This document shows, one piece after another, positions 1 through 8,091 of a DNA stretch of 10,817 bases. The translations under genes were made by a program, and so were the position numbers. Under the pieces are notes generated by a model. It did not search any database and was not told the DNA's origin. It was given only the letters and a program-made list of their open reading frames with translations. Position 1 is the stretch's first letter. Each line of letters starts with the position of its first letter. Origin of the DNA: Euperipatoides rowelli (taxonomy: Eukaryota; Onychophora; Udeonychophora; Euonychophora; Peripatopsidae); assembly GCA_003024985.2 (NCBI GenBank), contig PXIH01S0005852.1. The stretch is one strand, 5' to 3'.

Positions 1-163
1 TTTGTGAACTGAAAAAGAACGAAATAAGAACCAAAAAATATTTCGTTCCGGTTCCGGTTTCGTTCTCTGAATTTTTAATTATTTCGGTTTGGTTTCTGTT
101 CCGGTTCATCTTAAAAAAGCGGTTTTTTTTTTTCGGTTTTCGTTTCCGTTCCGGTTCGAGTCT
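1..163. repeat. CpG-bearing CCGGTT-rich repeat, cut by left edge
   Basis: This stretch repeats short blocks built on TTCCGGTT and TTTCGGTTT. CCGGTT occurs at 48-53, 54-59, 101-106 and 151-156, and C+G and CpG are far denser here than in the surrounding DNA. A 10-base inverted repeat (17-26 and 39-48, GAACGAAATA against TATTTCGTTC) encloses a 12-base loop. The repetition and the different composition suggest the end of a dispersed or transposable repeat that continues to the left of the window. No protein can be read from it, and the family is not recognised. A sequence close to a tRNA B-box, GGTTCGAGTCT, sits at 153-163, but no convincing A-box lies upstream, so a SINE is not supported. Confidence 0.5.
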
Positions 164-170
164 CTGGTAA

Positions 171-900
171 AAACATTTACACATTTATCAAAATAAATAC
201 CAAGTTAATTTATTTTTATCCTAATCAGAGGAAATGCAAAATATGAATATTGTACATATTTGCTCTCCTTGACTTTGTCTAATGCATTTTTTGCCAAAAA
301 AAAAAAAAAACCCTACATTGAATTCTTTACAACAATTTGCCAAAAATTGTTCACTTCAAATACATTGATCTACTTATTTTCTTATGATGCTTTTTTATGC
401 AAAACTTAATCATTAAGAATGTGTTTACTAACAATTCCAATATCTTGATATTTTTGTTGGGTGTGATCTAAAGTAGGTTTTAGGAATGCATTTGAAATTA
501 GGTGATCTTAAAAATAAATTTATATCTATGATAAAACAGTTGGACCAGCCATCATTATTTTTTTTGTTGCATCATCACTTTGAAAAACCTTTTTGCAAAC
601 CATGTTTACCATGTGTTTACTTACAGTACATGACTTTCTCTTTTTTTTTTGATCAAAATGCCATAAGCTTCTGATGTTCCATCAGTATGCTTTCTATGTG
701 ATTTAAGCATTACTCAGTACTCATGTCTGATATGTCAAACGAAATAAAAAAAAAATTATTGTTCATTATCTGAGAGGCACTGTTTCTTCAAGAATTATTA
801 TAAATACTTTATATAATTTATGCATCTAAGTGTGAATTTCGGTCCTTTCTTATTTTTCACTGGCATTGTTTTTATATAGCTTTAATTTTGTCTATGTCAA
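171..900. other. AT-rich stretch without a recognisable gene
   Basis: I see no supported gene here. The stretch holds an A15 run at 296-310 and shorter T runs near 552-561 and 641-650. A 62-codon plus-strand open frame at 486-674 translates to a low-complexity, phenylalanine-rich product with no motif and looks like chance. The only TACAGTA copy in the first 2 kb is at 622-628. Confidence 0.5.
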
Positions 901-1140
901 TTTACATACCTTTAGACAAATAACCCCCTAGATGTCTGACCTTGGGCATGCAAAGTTGTAGTTTGTCCAGATTGTTAGTATTATCCTAGTCTTTCTAATA
1001 TTATTTTGAAATTGTTGGTACATTCGTGGTAGGACTTTTCATCAATGATAAAAGTATTTGTTGATAACTACTTTCTTGTAAGATGTGAAAATTACTTAAT
1101 ATTCTTCCTTTAAAAGATCTCTGGGAATTATGGTAGGTCA

Positions 1141-1815
1141 ATTGGTAATCAGCAAACGGTAAATAGAAATTATACAACCAAGACTAGCTTGATGTTCCAA
1201 ATCTTTGCTTTTGACCATGACATTTTTCACAACATTAACATTCATTATAGTTTCTTGGCTTGTAATCCTTTTCATTATTAAAAATTTGCCAGGTCACATT
1301 GTGCGTTTCAGTATTGGCATGTCTCATTGTCTTCATCTGTTTTTTAGTAGTTTCATTTTTTCATACAACTACTACTATATCTTCCATAGGAATTTCATCC
1401 TTCGCTAAAATATTCATAATCCTGTTTATCATATACGCCAAAAACTGTTTATTCCACCCATAATCAATAGTTGATCACAATAGCCATCATCTTTTAGCCA
1501 GATGAAGAAATCTGTGACAAACTGATTAATCATTTCTTCTAGAGCCTTTGTGGTTTCCACAATTTATATCATACAAAATATTTTTCTTTGTTATAGTATC
1601 CTCTAGCCTGTAAACAACTCTTATATCCACTGTTATTTCAGTAGCATCCCAATCTTCTCTCTCTATTAAGTTAAGAATTGTAACCTTCTATCTGGCTGGT
1701 GATTAGTTATCCATTCTGAAGCTTCCGTGTAAATACCAAATTCTTTATACTTGTTTAGCTTCTAGCTACATTGCCTGAGAAAAACATCATTGGGCTTCAA
1801 TAATCCATCCGCCAT
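1141..1815 (-). pseudogene. Decayed coding region of unknown identity (minus strand)
   Basis: The minus strand carries a chain of abutting or overlapping open segments that alternate between two frames, as expected of a coding sequence broken by small insertions and deletions. From an ATG at 1815 one frame runs to 1669 with a single TAG at 1764-1762. The second frame then runs 1669 to 1529 and includes EREDWDATEITVDIR. The first frame resumes at 1560 to 1432 with LEEMINQFVTDFFIWLKDDG. The second frame follows at 1441 to 1238 with one TGA at 1363-1361 and includes DEIPMEDIVVVV. The first frame is open again from 1293 to 1141. The composition is charged and protein-like, unlike the neighbouring Phe/Lys/Asn noise, and the DNA is less AT-rich than the rest. 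Protein-like pieces may continue on the same strand to about 900 and, more weakly, upstream to about 1980. I do not recognise the family. The DEIPMEDIVVVV segment faintly recalls the region around helicase superfamily-1 motif IV, but that is a guess. The ATG may not be the original start. Confidence 0.45.
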
Positions 1816-1892
1816 TGTTTGCTTATTTTTTTCTATTTGACACTAATGCTAAATAATTATCTCTTTTTTTCTATGAATTAATCCCTCTCGTC

Positions 1893-1909
1893 ATGTCAAT
1901 ATTTGACAT
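1893..1909. repeat. Short palindrome ATGTCAA-TAT-TTGACAT
   Basis: Two 7-base arms, perfectly complementary, flank the three bases TAT. The site lies just outside the readable minus-strand pseudogene. It may be chance in AT-rich DNA, and no function is implied. Confidence 0.3.
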
Positions 1910-1968
1910 TAACCTGTATTTCTGCTATACCAGGCAGAATCATCATTGGATGTAAAGAAAATGGTTAA

Positions 1969-1980
1969 TTGTGATCACAA
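1969..1980. repeat. Perfect 12-base palindrome TTGTGATCACAA
   Basis: TTGTGATCACAA reads the same on both strands. The core TGATCACAA recurs at about 1472-1480 and GTGATCAC recurs near 9542. It could be a chance palindrome or a dimeric protein-binding site; the sequence does not decide. Confidence 0.3.
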
Positions 1981-2039
1981 AACAAGAACCAAGTTGAACC
2001 ACAGATGGCACAGCTGCCCTTGATCATACAATCTACAGT

Positions 2040-2820
2040 ATATTTAGCAAACTATGTAGAGCAAAACAAAGTATGCATTCTCATTAATTCTCTTTTGGCT
2101 TAAACAATAGCTTTTATTTCATGTGCTATAGTATAACAGTAGGTTTATTGATAAATGAAGTAACATTTTTAATAATCTTAGATGTGTAGACAAATGATAC
2201 AAGGCATCACAAATAAAGTGTCGTTTTGTCAGTTTAATGTTTTAAATTTTATAAGGTATTATAGTCTACTTTAATAAAAATGGAAATTTAATTTAAATTT
2301 ATTTCATTCTGAGATAAAATGGAATTAAAGTTTTTTTTTTTTTTTCTTCATGTGTAATGTTATTAATATTTTGTCTTTTATCCCTAAAGCAAGACAGTAT
2401 TAACCACATATTTTTATAAATATGTTATAGGTTAGGCACACTTTACAGTATGTAGATACATGCTCACTCCCTAACAGTACATATGTCATTCTTTGAATCT
2501 TTTTCTCAATATTCATTTTCTTGAATTGACAATCAATAGAAGATTTATATTTGGATATTTGTTTAGAAATAATTCAAGCTTAATTTATTTCAATAATCTA
2601 AATGTGGACTTCCTTGAATATAGCAAAGCAATGTTTTCTTTGAACTGTTCCCACCATTAAATATTTCCATTTTGAATTTTTGATCAAAATATTTGATGAA
2701 GATTCTTTAATTACAATATAAAAATATAAAAAATTATTCAATTTTGAAATTGCCCAAAACTATAGGCAGAAGCATTTTAGAATACTGTATTGAGCATACA
2801 ATATTTATTTGTTTAAAGAA
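2040..2820. other. AT-rich stretch without a recognisable gene
   Basis: No gene is supported. A T15 run lies at 2331-2345. AATAAA at 2212-2217 is followed by a T/G-bearing segment and could serve as a polyadenylation signal, but such hexamers are common at this base composition. TACAGTA/TACTGTA copies begin to accumulate here (2034, 2444, 2783). Confidence 0.45.
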
Positions 2821-2834
2821 ATACACCAGAGCCA

Positions 2835-2925
2835 CGATTTGAGTCGTTTTGTCGTCGTTATTTGTAAATAGACTTATTTTTTTTTTTTTCATTTTAAGTC
2901 TGTTTTTTTTTCCGTGTTCGAGTCA
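2835..2925. repeat. CpG-bearing GAGTC/GTCG repeat patch
   Basis: A small CpG-bearing patch contains CGATTTGAGTCG, TTTTGTCGTCGTT and GTTCGAGTC. AGACTTA and TAAGTCT form a 7-base inverted pair around T-rich DNA. Three words recur elsewhere: CGATTTGAGT at 3177-3186, TTGTAAATAG at about 3465-3474, and the CpG-containing GTTCGAGTC at 154-162. This suggests remnants of dispersed repeats rather than a gene. The family is unknown. Confidence 0.3.
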
Positions 2926-3178
2926 TTTCTAATAGCTTAGCCTAATAAGTAAATTTAACAAACAAAAAAAAAAAATCCCAGTGCTGTAATTTGATTTATT
3001 TTATAAAATTTGTGCCAATTGTCATTTAGTCTACTGCAATTTAAAAGAGAAAGTTTATTTAGATATTTTTTTTTACCACCATGAAAATAACTGGAAAAGT
3101 TAAAAAGTTTTTTTTTTTTTTTATACAGTAGGCTACAGGAAAAAAATAACATATCTTGACATGGAAATTTAATACTCG

Positions 3179-3219
3179 ATTTGAGTTGCGTATTTTAGGA
3201 ACCAAACTACAACTCAAAT
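3179..3219. repeat. Stem-loop with 10-base perfect arms
   Basis: ATTTGAGTTG at 3179-3188 is the exact reverse complement of CAACTCAAAT at 3210-3219, separated by 21 bases. The left arm overlaps the word CGATTTGAGT, which is also found at 2835. It may be a structural part of an old repeat. Confidence 0.4.
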
Positions 3220-3286
3220 TAATCTGGTGAATATGCTGTACACATGTTTTTTTTTTTTGTGGTTTTTTTTAAATATACAGTAAATA

Positions 3287-3444
3287 TAATTTTATTTTTA
3301 ATTTACATTTCGGCTTGGAGTTTGTTTTTATTCAGTCTTGTATTCAGATTTTTTTTTTGCTCCCTATTCTGAGTACAGTATATCCATACTGTTTTTTTTT
3401 AAATAAAATATGTTTATAACAACTGAAGTTTTGTTCAGTAATTA
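3287..3444. repeat. Direct duplication, copy A
   Basis: This copy shares ordered blocks with the segment at 3501-3687. The blocks are a T/A-rich lead, ATTTCGGCTTGGA (against ATTTCGGTTTGGA), TATTCAG/ATTCAG words, a T run, a TATCCATAC/TTTCCATAC word, and an exact 16-base match TTTTGTTCAGTAATTA at 3429-3444. The offset between copies grows from 214 bases at the left block to 243 at the right, mainly because of A-run expansion in copy B. The arrangement indicates an old tandem or segmental duplication. No coding potential is seen. Confidence 0.45.
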
Positions 3445-3500
3445 GACCAATAATGTGCCACCTTGTAAATAGCTAGAATCCAATTTAAGTATCGTAAGTT

Positions 3501-3687
3501 GAATTCTATTTTTGATTTAGATTTCGGTTTGGACTTTCTTGATTCAGTTCTATATTCAATTTTTTTTTTCCAATTTAGTATTTCCATACATAGCTTTTTA
3601 AAAAAAAAAAAAAAAATATTTACCATTATTTAAAAAAAAAAATTCTATATAAGAAATAAGACAAACTGACATTTTGTTCAGTAATTA
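3501..3687. repeat. Direct duplication, copy B
   Basis: This is the partner of the copy at 3287-3444, with the same blocks in the same order and ending in the exact match TTTTGTTCAGTAATTA at 3672-3687. It contains an A17 run (3600-3616) and another A-rich run that copy A lacks. The two copies have diverged by substitutions and homopolymer length changes, so the duplication is not recent. Confidence 0.45.
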
Positions 3688-3689
3688 CT

Positions 3690-4700
3690 GTACATCCAGT
3701 AACTAAGTAAAATTATCATTGTATTACACTTATACATTTTTTATATAGTATCATTGAATTCGGAAACATTTTTAGACTATATGCTGTAGCATTTATTGTA
3801 TAAATAATTAATAGCTTTGTGTATAATAAATATATTCCAATGATTTTTTTTTTTTTTTTTACTATTGTACTGTAAATTCAGTTTGATTAGTTTAGAGTTT
3901 CTAAATTCACTTGAGTGTTCATTTTTCCTGGATTCGTATTGCTACTAGCATTTTTTTTTAAAAAAATTTTAATTATCACATTCATTAATATTTTAAAAAT
4001 AAAGATTTCTATCAAAAAATGAAACAATTAGTTTAAATTTGTCTAACATTTTGACCTACTGTAATATAAAAGCATTTCAAGCCTGATAGCTACTGTAAAT
4101 AAATATTTGTATTACCGCACTTTAAATGATTCTAGCAATGCTTTTAGCTACCTTTATTGTTTAATTAAAAACAAAAACTTGATAACTTAATAAATTGAAA
4201 CATTTATAGACTCTTGAATAGTTCTAATTTTTGTACACTATTTAACTTTGCATTTAAAAAAACAATGAATTTAACTTTACAATATTGTCTTGTATATTCA
4301 TTGTCATCATAATTTCAAAATAATCTGATTTACAATAATAAATTATATTTCATTTAAAATATATAATTTCAGTTTTTATTCTTAAATTTCCAACACTGTT
4401 GAATAGAAAGAAAACAATAACTGATGCATATACTGTAATTAGCTAATGTGCTACTTGTAACTTTTTTCTTTTAATTTGTAAAAATTTATTGTCTTCCACC
4501 TAGCATTTCACAATTCATGTAAAGTTTTAGCTTCCTCCCCTCCAATCCTCATCTTTTTTTTTCTTTCTACAAGGCTAAACTTTTTTTATTTTATAGGAAT
4601 CCCTCACCCTTACACATACTGTACATTAAATTTTTTTTTTATCAATGCTTTATAATTTAATTTTTGTATTATAATAAATGTTTCCTACGTTTTGTAATTT
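3690..4700. other. AT-rich stretch without a recognisable gene
   Basis: No gene is supported on either strand. The stretch holds a T17 run at 3844-3860 and six TACAGTA/TACTGTA copies (3686, 3868, 4057, 4091, 4431, 4617). A pyrimidine-rich tract at about 4531-4570 and a TTTTATAG at about 4590-4597 look like splice acceptors, but the downstream frames are short. Confidence 0.45.
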
Positions 4701-4784
4701 CAGTCAGGCCAAATGACCATCATGTGTGTAAGTTTTTAAAAAAAAAATGAAACTCGAATTTAATGTAGAGTTTTGGAGATAAAT

Positions 4785-5045
4785 TTTACCAATTTTTTTC
4801 AAGTGGCAATGGCTGAGCTGTAGAAATACACTTGACATATATGAGATACTATCTTTCTGGTCTTACCTCATCTCTGGTGACTGTCATCTGAACCACAATT
4901 AGTAAACAAGATCTGGATCATCTTTGCTGTTGTACCTAAAACCACCTGTTTGATTTGGAACTAGTCCTCAAATGATCAGTTGAAAAGATTCTCTAAATGG
5001 AAACAGTTGTAAACTCTGAAGGAAGGAAGGAACTGTGTTTAAAAA
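4785..5045. other. Less AT-rich island, unidentified
   Basis: Base composition changes clearly here: the poly(T)/poly(A) texture stops and ordinary mixed sequence takes its place. On the minus strand a good splice-donor match, GAG followed by GTAAGA, has its GT at 4866-4865. Short protein-like pieces lie upstream of it on that strand, for example PNQTGGFRYNSKDDPDLVY, but stops break every frame within a few dozen codons. A short GAAG repeat lies at about 5018-5032. The island could be a decayed exon, a fragment of an old insertion or a transcript end (ATTAAA at 5111-5116). I cannot choose between these. Confidence 0.3.
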
Positions 5046-5297
5046 CTGGCTTTACTATTAGCTGTGTTATTTTTCTCTTATAAAAATGTATTTTCATTTG
5101 TAAATAATTCATTAAACATATATTTAAAAACAATACCAATTTTGGCAACAAATTTACTTTATTACTTTAAATATCATTAAAATTCTTAAAATGTTAATTA
5201 TATTTTGGAATAGGACCACAGATTCCCTTATATTGTATATAATATATTTCATAACATTCTCAAACCCAAATTCCATCTAAAACTAGTAAAAATGTTT
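5046..5297. other. AT-rich stretch, nothing recognisable
   Basis: No gene, RNA or repeat could be supported. The segment separates the less AT-rich island from an A19 run. Confidence 0.4.
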
Positions 5298-5479
5298 AAA
5301 AAAAAAAAAAAAAAAAGCATTAGCTTTCAGGGACTACTCCCTTGGACCTATTTAGGAGGCTTAAAGCAGCCCCAACCCTCAAGCTGAACTAAAGTGTATA
5401 AAATGAAGTCAAGAAACCATATAGCTTGTTACTCTAGATACTCCTCTGCCTTATCCTATATTAAATTAAAAAAAAAAAA
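5298..5479. repeat. Mixed-composition segment bounded by A19 and A12 runs
   Basis: An A19 run at 5298-5316 is followed by about 150 bases of less AT-rich sequence and then an A12 run at 5468-5479. A unique-looking segment ending in an A run resembles a retroposed transcript or SINE-like insertion. No target-site duplication, tRNA-like promoter boxes or open frame are evident, so this is only a structural suggestion. Confidence 0.25.
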
Positions 5480-5604
5480 CTATTAATTGTACTGTAGTTT
5501 GGAAGGAACTTATTTCCATTTATACATTTATTATTAATATTGTGATTATTTATACATAGACATTTTGTTTTTGCAAACAAATATTAAAATAATATAAAAA
5601 AATC

Positions 5605-5627
5605 TTTTAAACAACTGTTGTTTAAAA
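5605..5627. repeat. 23-base near-perfect palindrome
   Basis: TTTTAAACAAC (5605-5615) and GTTGTTTAAAA (5617-5627) are exact reverse complements around a single T. It could extrude as a short cruciform or be bound by a dimer, but A/T-rich palindromes of this size are not rare in such DNA. Confidence 0.45.
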
Positions 5628-5921
5628 TATGTGCAGTAAATGTAATCATTATAGTGTTATTTGATTCTTATACTGTACATGTGGTTTTTTACTTTCTTTG
5701 CATTGCCCTTACATCACTGTATAATAGTTAAAGGTAGATTCATAACAATGTACAGTACATGATACAAAGTAACTTGTAAAAGACTTGTTTTGTTTGAATG
5801 TGATTTGTCCCTTTGCACATATTGATTTTATATTTTAAACTTGCTTCACGAATGTTATTTACTTTAAAATTTAACCAAATTTTATTTTTTAAATAAACAT
5901 ACTAGTTATAAACAATCCAAA

Positions 5922-5945
5922 TGCTGAAATTACTATATTTCAGCA
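5922..5945. repeat. Hairpin with 9-base stem and 6-base loop
   Basis: TGCTGAAAT at 5922-5930 pairs with ATTTCAGCA at 5937-5945 around the loop TACTAT. No U-run follows directly and the context is eukaryotic, so it is not called a terminator. Confidence 0.4.
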
Positions 5946-6352
5946 CTAATTCTCAAAGAAGTTTTTTTTTAAAAAAATCTTATCGAATAATAAAAAAATT
6001 ATGCCTAAACATATTTTTTAATTCAATACTAAAAAACAAAAAAAAAAAAAAATTATATATTTTCTGAAAGCTGAGATTAGAAATCGATTGCTTGTAGAAA
6101 TACAACAATAAATAACTTAATAAAAGGATTACAAATAGCTTTAATTTTTTTTAATTTCATGCCTATTGGTCAAGACAAAATCTAAAATTCTCTATTGACC
6201 TTTTCTGTTATTTTAAACATTAGCATTCTGCCATAGATATACTGTAAATTAGAGTAATACTTTTTATATAAAATTATTTCTTTGTCACCAATAAATCATT
6301 TTGAATCAAAATATTTTCATGACAGGTATAAAGAAAAAGATTCTGGTAAAAG

Positions 6353-6448
6353 ATTGCATCCTTTGGTTTAAATTCCATTTGAGTGGTAGTTATAGAGATT
6401 CTAAAAATGAGAAAAAAATTCAATTTTTATCCAGATCAAGGATGCAAT
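6353..6448. repeat. Inverted repeat with 11-base arms
   Basis: ATTGCATCCTT at 6353-6363 is the exact reverse complement of AAGGATGCAAT at 6438-6448, with 74 bases between the arms. No target-site duplication or open frame is associated with it. It may be chance or the remnant of a small foldback element. Confidence 0.35.
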
Positions 6449-7360
6449 GTAATTGTATTAATAATTAATTGGAGTATTTACTGAGCATTTTATCAAGCTA
6501 ATGGATAAATAAGGTAAGTTCATTTTTTAACGTTGCAGTTATGCATTCAAGACTGATTTGAACTATTTTAGCTAACAATAGATAAGTTAAGTACTTTGAG
6601 GCAGAAATTTTTTTTTTCTCTTAATAAAAACTGCATTTTTATTTAATGTGTGTTATTTTGTTTCTAAGTTATACACAAGGGTGTTCATGACTATAAGCTT
6701 GTAGCCAATAGTTTTTTTTTTGTAGACAATAGCTGTTAATATAACATTTAGTTTGGTTGTAGCGAATGCCAACAAATGAAAATATTTACTGCAAAATTTC
6801 ATTATAATGAACATTTATTCTAAATCAAAGGCATTATAATTAAACAAATTTTCTTCTCTAAATCCTAATTTAACTGCTATTTTTTTTTCACAATGAAAAT
6901 GCAAGTTCCATCAGAAGTTTTGATATTTGTTGAATAAACTGACTAGAATAAATATAGCATTTTTTATATGCTAGTTATTTAGTTAAAGTTGGCATTTCTT
7001 TCTCAAAAATTACTGCATTGTGACATAGACTGGGAAAAGAAAAAAAAATGTTTTAATTAAAATTATAAAGAATAACAAATATTTTTATATTCAATTTATT
7101 TAACAATTACAAAAGTAAAAAAGAGAAATTAAAGGAATATGAAAATAATTTATTCAGAGAAATAAAAGTAAAAAAGGCAAAGGATTAGCAAGATTTTAAA
7201 TTCTTAATGTTTTAAATTATCAGTACTAGGTAATGTACAGTATATAGACTCTATTTTATTTAAGTATGAATTAACAGCTGGTGTTTTTTTTGTCAATGTA
7301 TGCTCATCCTGTCACCAATATAAAATAGAGATTGTGACATTCACCAATGAATATTAAGCA

Positions 7361-7391
7361 AATAGCCATTTTTAGTGAATTGGTGGCTATT
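7361..7391. repeat. Hairpin with 8-base arms
   Basis: AATAGCCA at 7361-7368 pairs with TGGCTATT at 7384-7391 across 15 bases. TCACCAAT words at about 7312 and 7341 are direct repeats near it. No function can be read. Confidence 0.3.
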
Positions 7392-8034
7392 ACACCCATG
7401 TATACATTATGTGGCACTTGGTATTTTCTGAAATTAAGAGTTTTTAACTTTTGAGATAAACCCATTCCAAAGTGATAGAATAAGAATTTAACTATTCTAT
7501 TTGTGTATTTATTGTTGCCAACAATAAATATTATTGAAAAAAAAAATTACTGAAATTTGATAATATTTTTTTAGACTGAAACTACAATATTCCCAAAATT
7601 AACCAATCTTGAAAATGAGCATAGGTGGACAACATTATTAGAAATATTGTAGGTCCTTTAATAACAGCAAATTCTTAAACGGTTCCTGATTCCAGCTGCC
7701 AGTAACAAAGAAGTATTGAAAGTCCAAATAATACACCACTCCTCATAAACTAGTTATTATAAATGTATTCATACCATTTTAAATTTGTCTTTTGGAATGG
7801 ATGCTTTCCAAATGCCAATTTATTCACTTGAAAAATATCTGGATAGGAGTTAATTGTAAAATATTTTTGAGAATTTTCATCCATTGACCTCTATTAACTA
7901 GCTTAAACTAAATTGTTTGCAGAAGTGACATTATCTTTTACTTGTGTGAACATTTCCTATAGTTAGTAAATCAGTTTATCATATTGATAACTGAGTTGAG
8001 ACTAATTATTCCCTGCAAATTCTAAGATTTTTTT

Positions 8035-8090
8035 GGGGGGAGTTGGGGGTTGAGAGAGGATCAATTAAACATCCCCCCTCCCTTTTCCCC
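8035..8090. other. G-run block followed by C-run block
   Basis: G6 (8035-8040) and G5 (8045-8049) runs followed by GAGAGAGG are succeeded about 20 bases later by C6 (8073-8078), CTCCC and CCCC (8087-8090). The G and C runs are complementary in part and could pair as an imperfect hairpin. The purine-rich half might also form a weak two-tetrad quadruplex. Such runs stand out sharply against the AT-rich surroundings. There is no coding signal. Confidence 0.4.
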
Positions 8091-8091
8091 T

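Larger units (their letters stand above)
5480..8030. other. Long AT-rich stretch without a recognisable gene
   Basis: Both strands were read and no gene or RNA is supported. The stretch contains an A15 run (6038-6052), TACAGTA/TACTGTA copies (5490, 5671, 5751, 6240, 7236), an ATGTACAGTACAT palindrome at 5748-5760 and the small hairpins listed separately. A strong donor-like AAG/GTAAGT lies at 6511-6519, but the segment before it back to a CAG at 6432-6434 has stops in all three frames. An A/G-rich purine stretch lies at about 7026-7190. Confidence 0.45.

Noticed and set aside
153-163. tRNA B-box-like GGTTCGAGTCT suggesting a SINE promoter
   Set aside because: No A-box at the right distance upstream and no tRNA-like fold; the match arises within the CCGGTT-type repeat.
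486-674. 62-codon plus-strand open frame
   Set aside because: Low-complexity product rich in Phe, His and Lys, no motif, no supporting signals; its length is expected by chance.
1205-1408. 67-codon plus-strand open frame with hydrophobic, membrane-like translation
   Set aside because: It lies opposite the minus-strand pseudogene. The hydrophobic character comes from reading T-rich antisense DNA, and the opposite strand explains the composition better.
2955-3152. 65-codon minus-strand open frame
   Set aside because: Made largely of Lys and Phe runs read from A and T homopolymers; no motif.
3435-3626. 63-codon minus-strand open frame
   Set aside because: Read through A and T runs and the diverged direct duplication; Lys/Ser-rich low complexity with no family features.
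5922-5945. Hairpin considered as a bacterial-type terminator
   Set aside because: No gene lies upstream, no T run follows directly, and the window is eukaryotic in character.
6435-6519. Possible exon between a CAG and a perfect AAG/GTAAGT donor
   Set aside because: All three frames contain stops, and the acceptor lies in an A/T-rich region where such sites are common. A non-coding exon cannot be excluded but is not supported.
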